Assembly (NCBI GenBank): GCA_023410535.1
Contig: JAEYPR010000036.1
Location: 62,001-126,000 of the forward strand
DNA: 64,000 nucleotides
Origin: Bacillota bacterium
GTDB taxonomy: Bacteria > Bacillota > UBA4882 > UBA8346
Reading direction: 5' to 3'
This document shows, one piece after another, positions 36,971-46,648 of the stretch (positions are counted from its first letter, which is position 1; the number at the start of each line of letters is the position of its first letter). The notes under the pieces were generated by a model that saw only the letters and a list, made by a program, of their open reading frames with translations, was not told the DNA's origin and made no database searches. Both the position numbers and the translations under genes were made by a program.

Positions 36971-38083
36971 TTACTCCAAGTCCCGATACAGACCGATCAG
37001 ATTTTGGCCGGCCCGATCCCAGTTATAAATGTTCTTTGAAGCCTGAAAGGCGTTTTCAGACTGTCTTTGCCACAATTCGGCCGAAAAATAGCGTTCCAAC
37101 CCCTGCACGATCCGCGCTTTCTCCAGATCGGGCAAGACCGTTCCGCAATCAACCTGTGCGACAATTTGGGCGATTTCGCCCACCGCCGTGGTAACGAGCG
37201 GCCGACCGGCGGCCAGCGCCATAAACAACGAGTTCGGCGCGCTATACTGATTGTTGGGAAACGCCGGATCAACGCCGTAATAAACCAGATGGTTTTGGTT
37301 AATCAACTCCCGCGCTTGCTCTTGGGGCAGAAATCCGGTAAAACGGATGTTGGCAAAACCGGCGGCCAGCGCCGTCAGGTTCTGACGTTCCGGGCCATCC
37401 CCCACCACCAAAAACTCAAAGCGCGAATCACCGGCTACCGCCTCAATCAACGGCCCCAACAACCGGTCCCGGTTCAACCCTCCGACATAAATCACTTTCA
37501 AGGGCAGGGGCGGCGCTACGGCCACCGGCTCGGCCAGTAAATGTTTTTTGTAATTGCCCACGATCACCACCCGCCGGGCTCTGAACGCCTGAAAACGCCG
37601 GCCCAACACGTCCCCGACGGTGATCACCGCAGCGGTTTGCGGGACTAAATACTTTTCCAGCAGGCGCACGAACGAAACAACCGGCGCCGGGAAAACATGC
37701 GCCACCATATCGGGATAGGATTCATGCGCGTCGAAGATCACCGGAAGCTTCCGGCTGCGGCCCACTTGCACCCCGGGCAATAACGTGTCCAGATCGTGGC
37801 AGTGGATTAGATCGGCCTTATTGGTGCTGAGAAACTTGCGGCATTCTTTCCAAAATGCCGCAAACCGAAAGATCTGCAACGGCCCCCGGCTGTATGTAGT
37901 AAGAACTTGCGAACGCACCACGGTGATCCCTTTCCCTTGGTAATCCTCCACCTTCGGTAATTGACCGGTACGGTCCCAAGCGAAAATCGTCACCTGATGG
38001 CCCGCCGCCTGCAAAGTCAACGCTTCATTGGCTACGCGCGGATCAGGGGCAAACCCGTTGGATAATAACATGATAATCTTCAC
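36971..38083 (-). CDS. Glycosyltransferase family 4
   Basis: The 370-residue GT-B protein has ALTLQAAGHQVTIFAWDRTG in the N-terminal domain, HCHDLDTLLPGV, and a C-terminal donor-binding region (VGDGPERQNLTALAA, then SLFMALAAGRPLVTT). The acceptor and donor sugars are unknown. The GTG start overlaps the previous stop by 4 bases. Confidence 0.85.
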   Translation of the reverse strand: MKIIMLLSNGFAPDPRVANEALTLQAAGHQVTIFAWDRTGQLPKVEDYQGKGITVVRSQVLTTYSRGPLQIFRFAAFWKECRKFLSTNKADLIHCHDLDTLLPGVQVGRSRKLPVIFDAHESYPDMVAHVFPAPVVSFVRLLEKYLVPQTAAVITVGDVLGRRFQAFRARRVVIVGNYKKHLLAEPVAVAPPLPLKVIYVGGLNRDRLLGPLIEAVAGDSRFEFLVVGDGPERQNLTALAAGFANIRFTGFLPQEQARELINQNHLVYYGVDPAFPNNQYSAPNSLFMALAAGRPLVTTAVGEIAQIVAQVDCGTVLPDLEKARIVQGLERYFSAELWQRQSENAFQASKNIYNWDRAGQNLIGLYRDLE

Positions 38084-39132
38084 GAAACGTCAGCCGCCTT
38101 TTGATAGTAATCAAGCATCACCTGGAATTGGTCCTCCCAGATTGCTTTGTCCCGAATCAGTCGCCGATTCACCTCGGCGGCTTGCTGCCGGAATCCCGGC
38201 TCAGTGAAGCTTTTGCGCAACGCCTCCGCCAACCCGGTTGCATCAATGGGAACGATGATGCCGTTGACACCGTTGCGAATCCAATCGTGATAGACCGGCA
38301 GGTTGGAGACTACCGGCAGACAACCGGCCGCCATTGCCTCCAACATGCTGACCGGGGTGCCGTCGCTGGAGGGAATGCTCACCAGCACGTGACTCCGGGC
38401 AATCCGGTTCAGCGCTTCGTCTGCCGAAACCCGGCCGAAAAATGCAACCCCTTGAAGCTGATGTTCCGCAACAAATGTTTGTAAGCTCGGAGTTAAACTC
38501 CCATCGCCCAGCATCCAAAGTTGCAGATCCCGTTCCTCTTGTTGTAATCGTCGGAACGCCTCTAAAATGACGGGCAAATTATACAACGGCTCATGCAGCC
38601 GCGGCGAACAAATGATAAACGGTGAAGCGGGCCGTTCGATCCAGTTGAGTTTTTCGACGACCGCCCGTTCCATTCCGAATAAAAACGTCAAAACCTGTTC
38701 CGGTTTGGCTCCCAGCTCGACCAATGCCGCCGTCACTTGAAGGCTGTCCGAGGTGATCACTTGGGAATGCCGGATTAAAAACTTAACCAGCGACCGCAAA
38801 ACCCGGGACCGATTCGGATTAAGCAAAATATCCGAACCCCAGGCTGAATTGATCAAAACGCCGCAACCGGCGAACCAACCGTATAAACCGTGGGCGCCGA
38901 ATTGATGGGCGTGAACAATATCCGGTTTGATCTGCCGGATCAGCTTCCGGACCGACCAGCAATACTTCAGAAACCCCTGCAGGGGTAAGGGATGAACAAT
39001 CACCCGTACCCCAGGAATGGTTGCTGGATTGTGGGAAACCACCGTAATCTCCCAATTCAGTTTTTGACAGCCGCGAATCCATTTCTGCGTATGCGGACTG
39101 CGGGCGTCGGCAATAAAACAGATCTTTTTCAT
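38080..39132 (-). CDS. Glycosyltransferase family 4
   Basis: The 350-residue GT-B protein has DIVHAHQFGAHGLYGWFAG in the N-domain and LWMLGDGSLTPSLQTFV and SDGTPVSMLEAMAAGCLPVVS in the C-domain, which carries the E-containing donor motif. Its ATG overlaps the stop of the Wzy-like gene. The specificity is unknown. Confidence 0.87.
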   Translation of the reverse strand: MKKICFIADARSPHTQKWIRGCQKLNWEITVVSHNPATIPGVRVIVHPLPLQGFLKYCWSVRKLIRQIKPDIVHAHQFGAHGLYGWFAGCGVLINSAWGSDILLNPNRSRVLRSLVKFLIRHSQVITSDSLQVTAALVELGAKPEQVLTFLFGMERAVVEKLNWIERPASPFIICSPRLHEPLYNLPVILEAFRRLQQEERDLQLWMLGDGSLTPSLQTFVAEHQLQGVAFFGRVSADEALNRIARSHVLVSIPSSDGTPVSMLEAMAAGCLPVVSNLPVYHDWIRNGVNGIIVPIDATGLAEALRKSFTEPGFRQQAAEVNRRLIRDKAIWEDQFQVMLDYYQKAADVS

Positions 39133-40394
39133 CGCTCCGTTTCCATCTCCACTGATTGGTCCTGGCTATTATAACGGAAATAATACAACGTTTCCATCAA
39201 TACAAACGGTAACCAGAAATATTTCCGAAAATACGCTCCTAAAAACAAACTCGCCGTAAACATCCCGATCGTAGCAACCATTAACCCTTTGGCGGTTAGA
39301 TACTCATCGGAATTGACGGTAAACCGCTGCAATAGCTTTCGACCATGATTGATCGCCGTGCCCAGTAAAAACAGGAAAAAACCCAACCCCACCAGCCCCA
39401 ACTCGGACCAGACGCCGAAGATCGAATTGTGAACGCCGGTGCCGGGATTGACAATCACCGTCGAATTGGCAGCGGAACGATAGGAACCGATCAGTACCGG
39501 GAAATTGCTTAACCCGACTCCGAACCAAAGGTGGTCTTTGATCATCTGCCAGGCTAACAACCAGATGTCCAACCGTTTACTGCCATGGTCAAAAGCGAGC
39601 GAAGTGAAACGCTCCCAAAGCGCCGCTCCCGGCGGGAAAAGAAAAAACATTCCGAAAGCCAGCACCGTAAAGATCAGCCATCGTTTGGAAACCGACCCGA
39701 AGAGAAACAGCACTCCGAACATGACGACAAAACCGATAAAGTCTCCGCGCGACTGGGTCATCATTAAGCCGAGCAAGTTGGTGAGCATCATCAGCAGATT
39801 GGGCCAAAAATAACGGCAACGCCAACCGGCCATAATCAACGACAGTTGCAGCCCGATTGCAAACAAAAAATAAAACCCGAGCACATTGGGGTCCTGTGTC
39901 GGGAAAACTCCCGGCCGTTGGACGCCCAAACCCGCTTTGACAATGGCGATCACTGCAAAAATGAACGTAATCGTATTGACCAACGCCAATAATTGTTGCA
40001 AACGGAGTTGGGTGTTGACGACATTCATCGCCATAAAAAAGAAAAGACATAAGGTGAGCAAGTCCGAACTAATCGCCAAGATCGGCTCATGCGAAACCGC
40101 CCAAAAAGCCGAGGAGACGCTGTACGCGACAAAAGCCCAAAACAGCAAGGGAATATTCACCGTAACATTGAGTTGACGGCGAGTTTTAAAGAACCAGATC
40201 AGCAGTCCACAACCTAATAGTGCCCGGGCTCCCCAGACCAACCAGCGAAAACCGGGAACCCCTTCGATGTATATTAACGAAGTAATCAATAATAAGGTGA
40301 TAAAAGGGACTTCATCCAAGATTAAGCCGAAACGTTTTTGACGCCACCAACCGATTGCCGGAAACTGTCCGGCGAAACCATAAAAGTTCAACAT
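39129..40394 (-). CDS. O-antigen polymerase/ligase-like membrane protein (Wzy-like)
   Basis: The 421-residue protein has about 11 hydrophobic segments and a large extracytoplasmic loop around residues 285-335 containing LSNFPVLIG and VHNSIFGVWSELG, as in the Wzy_C/O-antigen ligase family. Next to Wzx and the glycosyltransferases it is best read as the polymerase that joins flipped repeat units. GAGAAGG precedes the ATG. A ligase role cannot be excluded from sequence. Confidence 0.85.
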   Translation of the reverse strand: MLNFYGFAGQFPAIGWWRQKRFGLILDEVPFITLLLITSLIYIEGVPGFRWLVWGARALLGCGLLIWFFKTRRQLNVTVNIPLLFWAFVAYSVSSAFWAVSHEPILAISSDLLTLCLFFFMAMNVVNTQLRLQQLLALVNTITFIFAVIAIVKAGLGVQRPGVFPTQDPNVLGFYFLFAIGLQLSLIMAGWRCRYFWPNLLMMLTNLLGLMMTQSRGDFIGFVVMFGVLFLFGSVSKRWLIFTVLAFGMFFLFPPGAALWERFTSLAFDHGSKRLDIWLLAWQMIKDHLWFGVGLSNFPVLIGSYRSAANSTVIVNPGTGVHNSIFGVWSELGLVGLGFFLFLLGTAINHGRKLLQRFTVNSDEYLTAKGLMVATIGMFTASLFLGAYFRKYFWLPFVLMETLYYFRYNSQDQSVEMETER

Positions 40395-40397
40395 GAT

Positions 40398-41642
40398 TTA
40401 CCTTCTCGCGATTACTTCATCAAAAACGGAACTCAATCCTTCAGTCGCTTTTTCAATATTCAACGTTTCAATAAACAACCGTTGTTTTGCGGATGGCGCT
40501 GCCGCGCCGTCCTGATAGTACTTATTATAGCATTGTTTGATATATTCGGCTATTTTTCGTTCATCGCTATCGGTGATCTTACGGTAGTTATCTGCGTAAG
40601 TGTCAAGCAACTCCTGAAGTTCCGGGAATTCGGGAACAACAGCCAAAATCGCCTTCCCCGCCGCTAAATAGTCAAAGAGTTTGGTATTGATCGTTGCAAA
40701 CTCCAAAAGTAACAACAACATCTGACTTTTAAACGTTTCCGCTTGGACTTCATGCAGCGGTTTATAACCGGCATACCGCACGACCGCAGTTAAGTTATGG
40801 TCGGCTACAAACTGTTCGAACTGCTTATCGCGGGGGCCGACATAGTTAAAGCAAAACCGTTCCGGGGTAATCGCCCCTTCATCCAACAACAGCCGGATCC
40901 CGCGCAACGTGGCGCGCAAGGTATGAAACGGCGGGTAAAACGTACCTAGGTAAGTCAGCGTAAATTTGGCATATGACTCGACCTTCGTTGGCAGGTCCTG
41001 GCAATCCACCGTATCATAAAATACCTTGATCTTATTGTGTAACCAGGGATACCGCTGTAAATACCCTCGCTCGGTAATTTGATAGATGCAAGTTACAAAA
41101 GCGGCGGTTTTCAACACCCAGCGCTCCAGCAACCGATCCCACCAACGGTGGACGGTCGTCGGATAACCGCGCCGTGCCGCATTGAAACTCCAGGGGTCGC
41201 GAATGTCGGCGACCAACGGCTTACCCGTCAACCGTTTCAACAGCGCGCCGCAGACCAGCGCCGAGTACGGCGGCGCCGTGACATAGATCAGATCGATTTG
41301 ATGTTTTTGCAACAAGTAATACCCGTAAATTAACGTCCCCGGGAGCCAAAACAGGTATTGATCGGGCAACAGCAGCCAACGCTCATCCAGTTTCAGACGG
41401 CGCAACACCCGAGCCAACAAATTGGCGCCGGGGATCCGCCAGGAACGAAAAACGCGGACCGTTTCGGGAATGGGATTATCGGCCCGATGGTACGACTCGG
41501 GGTTTTTGACCGTCAGGACATACGGTTCCCAGCCGTACTGCGCCAAATAGCGGGTGGTCCGCAAGATCTTCAGCATTCCGGCGCCGGCTAACGGCGGATA
41601 ATGATAGGCAATGATTAAAACGCGTCGCTTCGGCCGATCCAT
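40398..41642 (-). CDS. Glycosyltransferase (GT4-like), paralogue of the next gene
   Basis: The 414-residue protein opens with RRVLIIAYHYPPLAGAGMLKILRTTRYLAQYGWEP, a pattern seen in a subgroup of GT4 enzymes. It has ADIRDPWSF in the middle and a donor region near INTKLFDYLAAGKAILAVVPE. It shares this layout with the neighbour at 41646-42875, which suggests an old duplication. The specificity is unknown. Confidence 0.82.
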   Translation of the reverse strand: MDRPKRRVLIIAYHYPPLAGAGMLKILRTTRYLAQYGWEPYVLTVKNPESYHRADNPIPETVRVFRSWRIPGANLLARVLRRLKLDERWLLLPDQYLFWLPGTLIYGYYLLQKHQIDLIYVTAPPYSALVCGALLKRLTGKPLVADIRDPWSFNAARRGYPTTVHRWWDRLLERWVLKTAAFVTCIYQITERGYLQRYPWLHNKIKVFYDTVDCQDLPTKVESYAKFTLTYLGTFYPPFHTLRATLRGIRLLLDEGAITPERFCFNYVGPRDKQFEQFVADHNLTAVVRYAGYKPLHEVQAETFKSQMLLLLLEFATINTKLFDYLAAGKAILAVVPEFPELQELLDTYADNYRKITDSDERKIAEYIKQCYNKYYQDGAAAPSAKQRLFIETLNIEKATEGLSSVFDEVIARR

Positions 41643-41645
41643 CCG

Positions 41646-42875
41646 TCAACCGCCCCTCGTTATAAATTCCGCAAACCGTTCCGCCTGACGCTGCCGGTTA
41701 TAACGGTCAATCACTTCCAAATTGAAAGTGAGGGGCGCTTGTCCCGCTTGCCAAAACTGATAAGCATCCATCATTAACTTCGCTAACGACTCCCGATCCC
41801 CGGCGTCAACTACCCATCCCGCATTCGCCGCCCGAATCAGCGCCGCCGCCGGACTTTGCGGGTGGACCAGTCCCAAAACCGGCCGGCGCAACCCAAGATA
41901 CTCAAAGATCTTTCCGGTAAACGCGGCGGGATTGCCTTCGGCCAAAATTAACAGATCGCTGTCGGCCATGGCAGCCAAAGCGTCATGGTGCGGTAAATAA
42001 GCGCAGATTTCCACAAAATCATAACCGGCCAGATTCAAACTCTGGTAAGCTCCGGGGCCGATCAAACGCAGTTTCAGCGTACCGGGGCGAAACCTTCCTT
42101 GATCCGCCAGCTGTTTAAGCAGTTCAATCAGGGGCTTGACCAATTCCAACCGGGAGCCGTTTAAGGTTCCGACGTGGGTGATGACAAAACTTGATTTGGG
42201 ATGATACGTAAGATCATTTAAATCCTCGGGATCAAACCCGTTCGGAATCGTCGCAAACGCCGCCGGCGTCCGGGGCAGCAATTGTTTCAGCCCGGTTGTG
42301 ATCGTTTCCGTGACAGAGATAACTCCATCAGCCGCGGTCAACACCTTTGCTTCGGCGCGACGCTGGAGTGTCGCATGAAATCCAGTCGGATATTTTAGAT
42401 ACGGATTTTGGGTCCATTCATCGCGGAAATCGGCAAACCAGAGCGAATGATACAACTCTTTCAGCCGCAATCCAATCAGATGCGCCGTATACGGCGCCGA
42501 GGTTGTCAAGACCGGTATCCCGGGATGTTCCTTACAAATGGCGCCGGCCGTCGCCAACGCCGGTTTTAGCCAACCGCTCATCCGGTCGGGAAATAACAGC
42601 CAGTCCTGCAAAAACGCCCGCACGCGCCAACCGCCGGGGAACCGGTCCCAACCGCGAAACGGTTCCCGGTTGGTCACCCGCACTACCTGAATCGCCGGAT
42701 GATTGATATCCTCCTCCAACGATGGATCAAGCGGTTCGAAAGGCGCCGGCTCCGCCGCAACCACATAAAGCCGCCAACCCATTCGCGCCAGATACTTTGC
42801 GAGCTTGGCCGAACGTTGAACTCCCGCTCCCCCGAGCGGCGGAAAGTAATATGCAATCAGCAATAGTTGTTTCAT
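41646..42875 (-). CDS. Glycosyltransferase (GT4-like)
   Basis: The 409-residue protein opens with KQLLLIAYYFPPLGGAGVQRSAKLAKYLARMGW, and has FADFRDEWTQNPY and a C-terminal TGKIFEYLGLRRPVLGLV donor motif. ATG 42875 is preceded by AGGTG about 6 bases upstream; an earlier in-frame start has no site. A 200-base intergenic stretch with palindromes separates it from the upstream glycosyltransferase gene, the largest gap inside the operon. Confidence 0.84.
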   Translation of the reverse strand: MKQLLLIAYYFPPLGGAGVQRSAKLAKYLARMGWRLYVVAAEPAPFEPLDPSLEEDINHPAIQVVRVTNREPFRGWDRFPGGWRVRAFLQDWLLFPDRMSGWLKPALATAGAICKEHPGIPVLTTSAPYTAHLIGLRLKELYHSLWFADFRDEWTQNPYLKYPTGFHATLQRRAEAKVLTAADGVISVTETITTGLKQLLPRTPAAFATIPNGFDPEDLNDLTYHPKSSFVITHVGTLNGSRLELVKPLIELLKQLADQGRFRPGTLKLRLIGPGAYQSLNLAGYDFVEICAYLPHHDALAAMADSDLLILAEGNPAAFTGKIFEYLGLRRPVLGLVHPQSPAAALIRAANAGWVVDAGDRESLAKLMMDAYQFWQAGQAPLTFNLEVIDRYNRQRQAERFAEFITRGG

Positions 42876-42891
42876 CGCGCACACCTGTCCA

Positions 42892-43010
42892 GAAAATAGC
42901 TTCAATGCCCAACTACGATCCTTTTGTCCTTTAAAAGGACAACCACACTGCTTCGTTGCCTATTCAATCTTTTATAGAGTTCAAAGCCTTCTGGTTACCC
43001 TTTTAAAGGG
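42892..43010. repeat. Dispersed repeat copy 2 with two TTTTAAA-centred palindromes
   Basis: The left part (42892-42936) matches 1690-1733 in blocks (AGAAAATAGCTTC, ATGCC, CGATCC, GTCCTTT). It runs into a perfect 19-base palindrome at 42924-42942 (TTGTCCTTT arm), and a related 13-base palindrome lies at 42998-43010 (CCCTTT arm). The region interrupts an otherwise tightly packed operon, so it looks inserted. It could be a small mobile repeat or a regulatory hairpin pair. Confidence 0.5.
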
Positions 43011-43080
43011 CGAGGGATCGCACTTGGACTTGATTTTTTCCCTTCACTTGACCCCAACTACTACCGGCGGCGCGGTTGTC

Positions 43081-43995
43081 CTACCGGTTCAAGACGGCGC
43101 GAATTCCCTGGCTGATCTGTTCCCAGACGATTTCGGGCCGGTATAACCGTTCCACGCCTTCACGGCCTTCCCGGTTCAGCGCTAACTTATTTTCCAAAAA
43201 TGCTTGATACAATTCGGTTAGAAACGGGATAGCCGTCGCGGCGGTTCGCGCTTGAAACACGCCGGTCAACGGATAACTCCAAACAACATACCGGGCTTGC
43301 GACAATGCTTCCAACACCATAAAGGACAGCCCGTCATGTTCGGTTAAACGAATTAAGGTTACAACCTCGCGATAAAGTTCGGCCATATTATTAACCCAGC
43401 CGATCGGGATGATATTGGCCGGCCAATGCGGTTTGGGTTCCGCGGAAGAAGCGGCCGCCGCCAAAAAGACGATCTCCGGAAAACTTTGGGCGATTTTAAT
43501 CAGTTCGCGTTCGCCGTAAAAAACTTCTTTCCCTTGCGGAAGGTAGGTTAACGCCACAAATTTCGAAGGCATTTCAAATACTTTTTCCGGAAACGAAGCC
43601 GGGGTCAACGGAACAACTTTCGCGGTAATTCCCAAAGGGGCAAGTTCCGCGGCGGTCCATTCCACTTCCGACCAGTGCTCGGCCTGTCGCACCATAAATG
43701 GTGAGAAACGGCGGTTCAAATTCGCTAGTTCCCGCATCTCCAAAATATCGGAACCAACCCAATGAACAATGACTTTTTTACCGAGCATTAAGGCTAAATC
43801 AAAGAAACGGTTCGGGCGCAGGTCCCCGCCGATGAGGTAAATCGCCTCGGACCGGAGCAACTCAAAGTAACGGCGGAACGGATTGCGGGGTAAACCGACC
43901 AGCACGAATTCGGAATTCCGGCCCAATTCACGCAAGCGATTGACAAAGTAAGGATAACCCATAATCAGAACCCGCGTCGGATTTTTTTTACGCAT
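43081..43995 (-). CDS. Glycosyltransferase-like protein, GT-B fold, unusual
   Basis: The 304-residue protein is shorter than the other glycosyltransferases here and only weakly like them. It has KKVIVHWVGSDILEMRELAN, a feature of some GT4 relatives, and a C-terminal region RLTEHDGLSFMVLEALSQARYVVWS that matches the donor-site E-x7-E area. I therefore read it as a glycosyltransferase with low specificity information. Its ATG overlaps the end of the flippase gene by 8 bases and has GGTGGA upstream. Confidence 0.7.
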   Translation of the reverse strand: MRKKNPTRVLIMGYPYFVNRLRELGRNSEFVLVGLPRNPFRRYFELLRSEAIYLIGGDLRPNRFFDLALMLGKKVIVHWVGSDILEMRELANLNRRFSPFMVRQAEHWSEVEWTAAELAPLGITAKVVPLTPASFPEKVFEMPSKFVALTYLPQGKEVFYGERELIKIAQSFPEIVFLAAAASSAEPKPHWPANIIPIGWVNNMAELYREVVTLIRLTEHDGLSFMVLEALSQARYVVWSYPLTGVFQARTAATAIPFLTELYQAFLENKLALNREGREGVERLYRPEIVWEQISQGIRAVLNR

Positions 43996-45310
43996 GTCCG
44001 TTCCACCTAAACTTTCGCATCAGATAGTTTTTGATCGTTTGCCACAACAGTTTGTAATCTTCAATATCCGCTTGATTGATTAACAATACTTCACGGACGG
44101 AGAGACCGGTTTTCCGGCAAAAGATCGTAATCAGAACAATAATCGAGATAATATATGAAGTGGTGGTGGCCCATGCTCCACCAATCATCCCCACCCGGGG
44201 AATGAGCAAAATACTGACAAGAATATTAATCGACATCGAGATAAACGAAATCAGCAGGGAAAACTTGGGTTTCCCCAATTGATTGGCGAAAAAAGTTGAA
44301 AAGATTCCGGCTAATCCGTACGCCAATACACCGGGCAATAAAATTCGGAACGGTACGATCGACGGACGGTACACTTCGCCGTAAATTACCGGCAACAACA
44401 GTTCGAAGGCGGCCCACATGAACAAACCGAGCATGACATTGATGAGCAAAGTATGCCGCGCCGCCCGGGCCGTCAAGCGGCTGGCCGCTTCATGTTCGAC
44501 CATTCCGACCCGCGCGTAAATCGCCGTACCGATCGCGCTCGAAGTGAACCAGAGCATCTCGGCGCCGGAGACCGCAATCGAGTAAAACCCCAACCGCCGC
44601 GAGCCCAGAAACTTGGCCACTAAAAACATGTCAACCCGGTAATTCAGAAAGGTCACCAAGTTGATTAAGCCTAACTGCCATCCAAAGCCAAGCATTGCCC
44701 GAAGCAATTTCAGATTAAAACGCTCCCGGAACGGCGGCCACCAGATCCGGCGCGCAATCCACATTCCACCCAAGACGGTCAGCGCCTGGGCCACGACCCA
44801 GCAGGCCAGCGTCCCCTGGACGCCCATCTTTAACAGGAAATAGCCGATCACCATTGAGCTTAACAAGATCAACCCGGAAATCAGACCCAGCCAGTTGACG
44901 GTGATCACCCGGTTCAACCCGAGCAACATGCCGCTGAGATTGGTCAAAGTCAAGGTAAACGGGGCGCACAACGCGACGTACCAATAGATACTGCCACGAT
45001 ATTCCGGCATGATCAGCGTAAAGAGCCAGAAAGCCACGAGCGAAACGGCGGCCACCAGCCACGCATAGGTGTTGGCGGTATTGAAGGCCTCTTGCGGCGG
45101 ACGTTTGAGCCGCGTAATCTGATAGGTGATGGCGCCGTTTAAATTGCCGAACACATTAGTATATAAGCTGCTGACCAACAAGACCAGCGAAAAATCGCCT
45201 TTACCGGCCGGTCCCAAGAACCGCGCCGTCATGACCCCCATGATAAAACCGGTCACCAACGTGGCGATCCGGAAGAGATACGTACGGACGCTATCCGCAG
45301 CAATTCCCAT
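43988..45310 (-). CDS. Polysaccharide flippase (Wzx/MATE-like)
   Basis: The 440-residue protein has about 12 to 14 membrane segments, with RIATLVTGFIMGVMTARFLGPAGKGDFSLV at the start, typical of oligosaccharide flippases of the MOP superfamily. It moves undecaprenyl-linked repeat units to the outer face. ATG 45310 has GAGG 6 bases upstream; the ATG two codons earlier has GAGG directly abutting it and is less likely. It overlaps the acetyltransferase gene by 20 bases. Confidence 0.88.
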   Translation of the reverse strand: MGIAADSVRTYLFRIATLVTGFIMGVMTARFLGPAGKGDFSLVLLVSSLYTNVFGNLNGAITYQITRLKRPPQEAFNTANTYAWLVAAVSLVAFWLFTLIMPEYRGSIYWYVALCAPFTLTLTNLSGMLLGLNRVITVNWLGLISGLILLSSMVIGYFLLKMGVQGTLACWVVAQALTVLGGMWIARRIWWPPFRERFNLKLLRAMLGFGWQLGLINLVTFLNYRVDMFLVAKFLGSRRLGFYSIAVSGAEMLWFTSSAIGTAIYARVGMVEHEAASRLTARAARHTLLINVMLGLFMWAAFELLLPVIYGEVYRPSIVPFRILLPGVLAYGLAGIFSTFFANQLGKPKFSLLISFISMSINILVSILLIPRVGMIGGAWATTTSYIISIIVLITIFCRKTGLSVREVLLINQADIEDYKLLWQTIKNYLMRKFRWNGHA

Positions 45311-45905
45311 GAACATCCTCACTTTTTTGCAATCTTCGCAATTCGCGCGCCGGGACACCGGCCACGACCATAAAATCCGGCACGTCGGCGGTGACCACGG
45401 CCCCTGCGGCGACCACTGCGCCGGTTCCCACCGTCACACCGGGTAAAACAGTGGCGCCGGCGCCGATCCAGCAGCCCCGATGTAAAACAATCGCGCCTTC
45501 GCGCCGGGGGATGAAGGATTGTAATAACCGGTCCCCGACATCGCCATGGGTAAGTAACCGCGCTTGCGGCGCCAGCACAACTTCGGGACCGATCTCAATT
45601 GCCGCCGCCAAATCAAAAAAAACGCCCGGGCCGATATAAGCCCGTTCGCCGATGGTTAACGCTTTTAGACTGTTGGGAACATTATCAAAAAACAACGCGG
45701 ACTTGAAAACGGCGTCATGAGCGATTTGCGCTCCTAAACGGCGCAAAACATGGGGGTAATAACGGGCCGGCGTCAAATGCAGGATCCGGATCCGTTCCTC
45801 CGCTCCCCAACAACGGTAACCCATCGCCAAGCGATAGGTCCACCCGTGCAACATCAAGCGGTCCCAAAAGTTTAAAAACCGCCGCATGATCCGCGCCACC
45901 CCCAT
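45291..45905 (-). CDS. Hexapeptide-repeat acyltransferase (WcaF/CapG-like)
   Basis: The 204-residue left-handed beta-helix protein has a region YIGPGVFFDLAAAIEIGPEVVLAPQARLLTHG, then GCWIGAGATVLPGVTVGTGAVVAAGAVVTADV, typical of sugar O-acetyltransferases using acetyl-CoA. The catalytic histidine is probably in LLTHG. It probably O-acetylates the polysaccharide repeat unit. The start overlaps the previous stop by one base. Confidence 0.82.
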   Translation of the reverse strand: MGVARIMRRFLNFWDRLMLHGWTYRLAMGYRCWGAEERIRILHLTPARYYPHVLRRLGAQIAHDAVFKSALFFDNVPNSLKALTIGERAYIGPGVFFDLAAAIEIGPEVVLAPQARLLTHGDVGDRLLQSFIPRREGAIVLHRGCWIGAGATVLPGVTVGTGAVVAAGAVVTADVPDFMVVAGVPARELRRLQKSEDVHGNCCG

Positions 45906-46648
45906 TACGGCAATAACTCCTCATCGGGAACCGGGCGCAACGGTTTCGCCGGGACACCCAACACCACTTGACGCGCGGGCGCGTCTTTGGTCACGATCGA
46001 ACCGGCCGCCACAAAACTTTCTTCGCCGATCACCACTCCTGGCAGCAGGATGGCATTCCCGCCGATTCGGGCGCCCCGTTTAATATGGGCCCCTTTTTTC
46101 AGGGCAAACCGTTTTTCGGTCCGGCCCATAAAGTTATCGTTGGTAGTGGTCACCATGGGCGCGATAAACACATGATCTTCCAATTCCATGGCGGCGGTAA
46201 TATAGGCATTGGTTTGAATTTTGGTAAAATCGCCGATCTTGGTGTTGTTTTCAACCGCGACCCCCCGGCCAATTAAGACCGAATTGCCAATCCGGCAGTT
46301 TTCACGGACCGACGCCAAATCAGCCACCAAGCAACCTTCGCCGATCCGGGTCCCGGCATACACCACGGCTGCCGTCCCAATCTGGCAGTTGACCCCGATC
46401 GTTAACGGTTGTAGTTCACCCGCCGCGGTGGTACTGGTCCGGGCCAATTGCGGTCGCTTACCCAACACCGCATGGTCGCCGACCACCGTATTGGCTCCGA
46501 TCACGGTTCCCGGATGAATCACCACATGGTGTCCGATCACCACTCCCGCTTCCAGCACCACCGACTCGGCGATGACGGTAAAATGGCCGACTTGAACATC
46601 ATCAGCAACCTTCGCGCTAATATCGATCACCGTATTGATGGCGTTCAT
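45905..46648 (-). CDS. wbpD: Hexapeptide-repeat N-acetyltransferase (WbpD-like)
   Basis: The 247-residue left-handed beta-helix protein has many hexads (VVIGHHVVIHPGTVIGANTVVGDHAVLG, later GGNAILLPGVVIGEESFVAAGSIVTKDAPARQVVLGVPAKPL). Its neighbours indicate N-acetylation of the 3-amino group of UDP-GlcNAc3NA. At 247 residues it is longer than Pseudomonas WbpD (about 190), with an extra N-terminal set of hexads. It overlaps the oxidoreductase gene by 4 bases. Confidence 0.82.
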   Translation of the reverse strand: MNAINTVIDISAKVADDVQVGHFTVIAESVVLEAGVVIGHHVVIHPGTVIGANTVVGDHAVLGKRPQLARTSTTAAGELQPLTIGVNCQIGTAAVVYAGTRIGEGCLVADLASVRENCRIGNSVLIGRGVAVENNTKIGDFTKIQTNAYITAAMELEDHVFIAPMVTTTNDNFMGRTEKRFALKKGAHIKRGARIGGNAILLPGVVIGEESFVAAGSIVTKDAPARQVVLGVPAKPLRPVPDEELLP

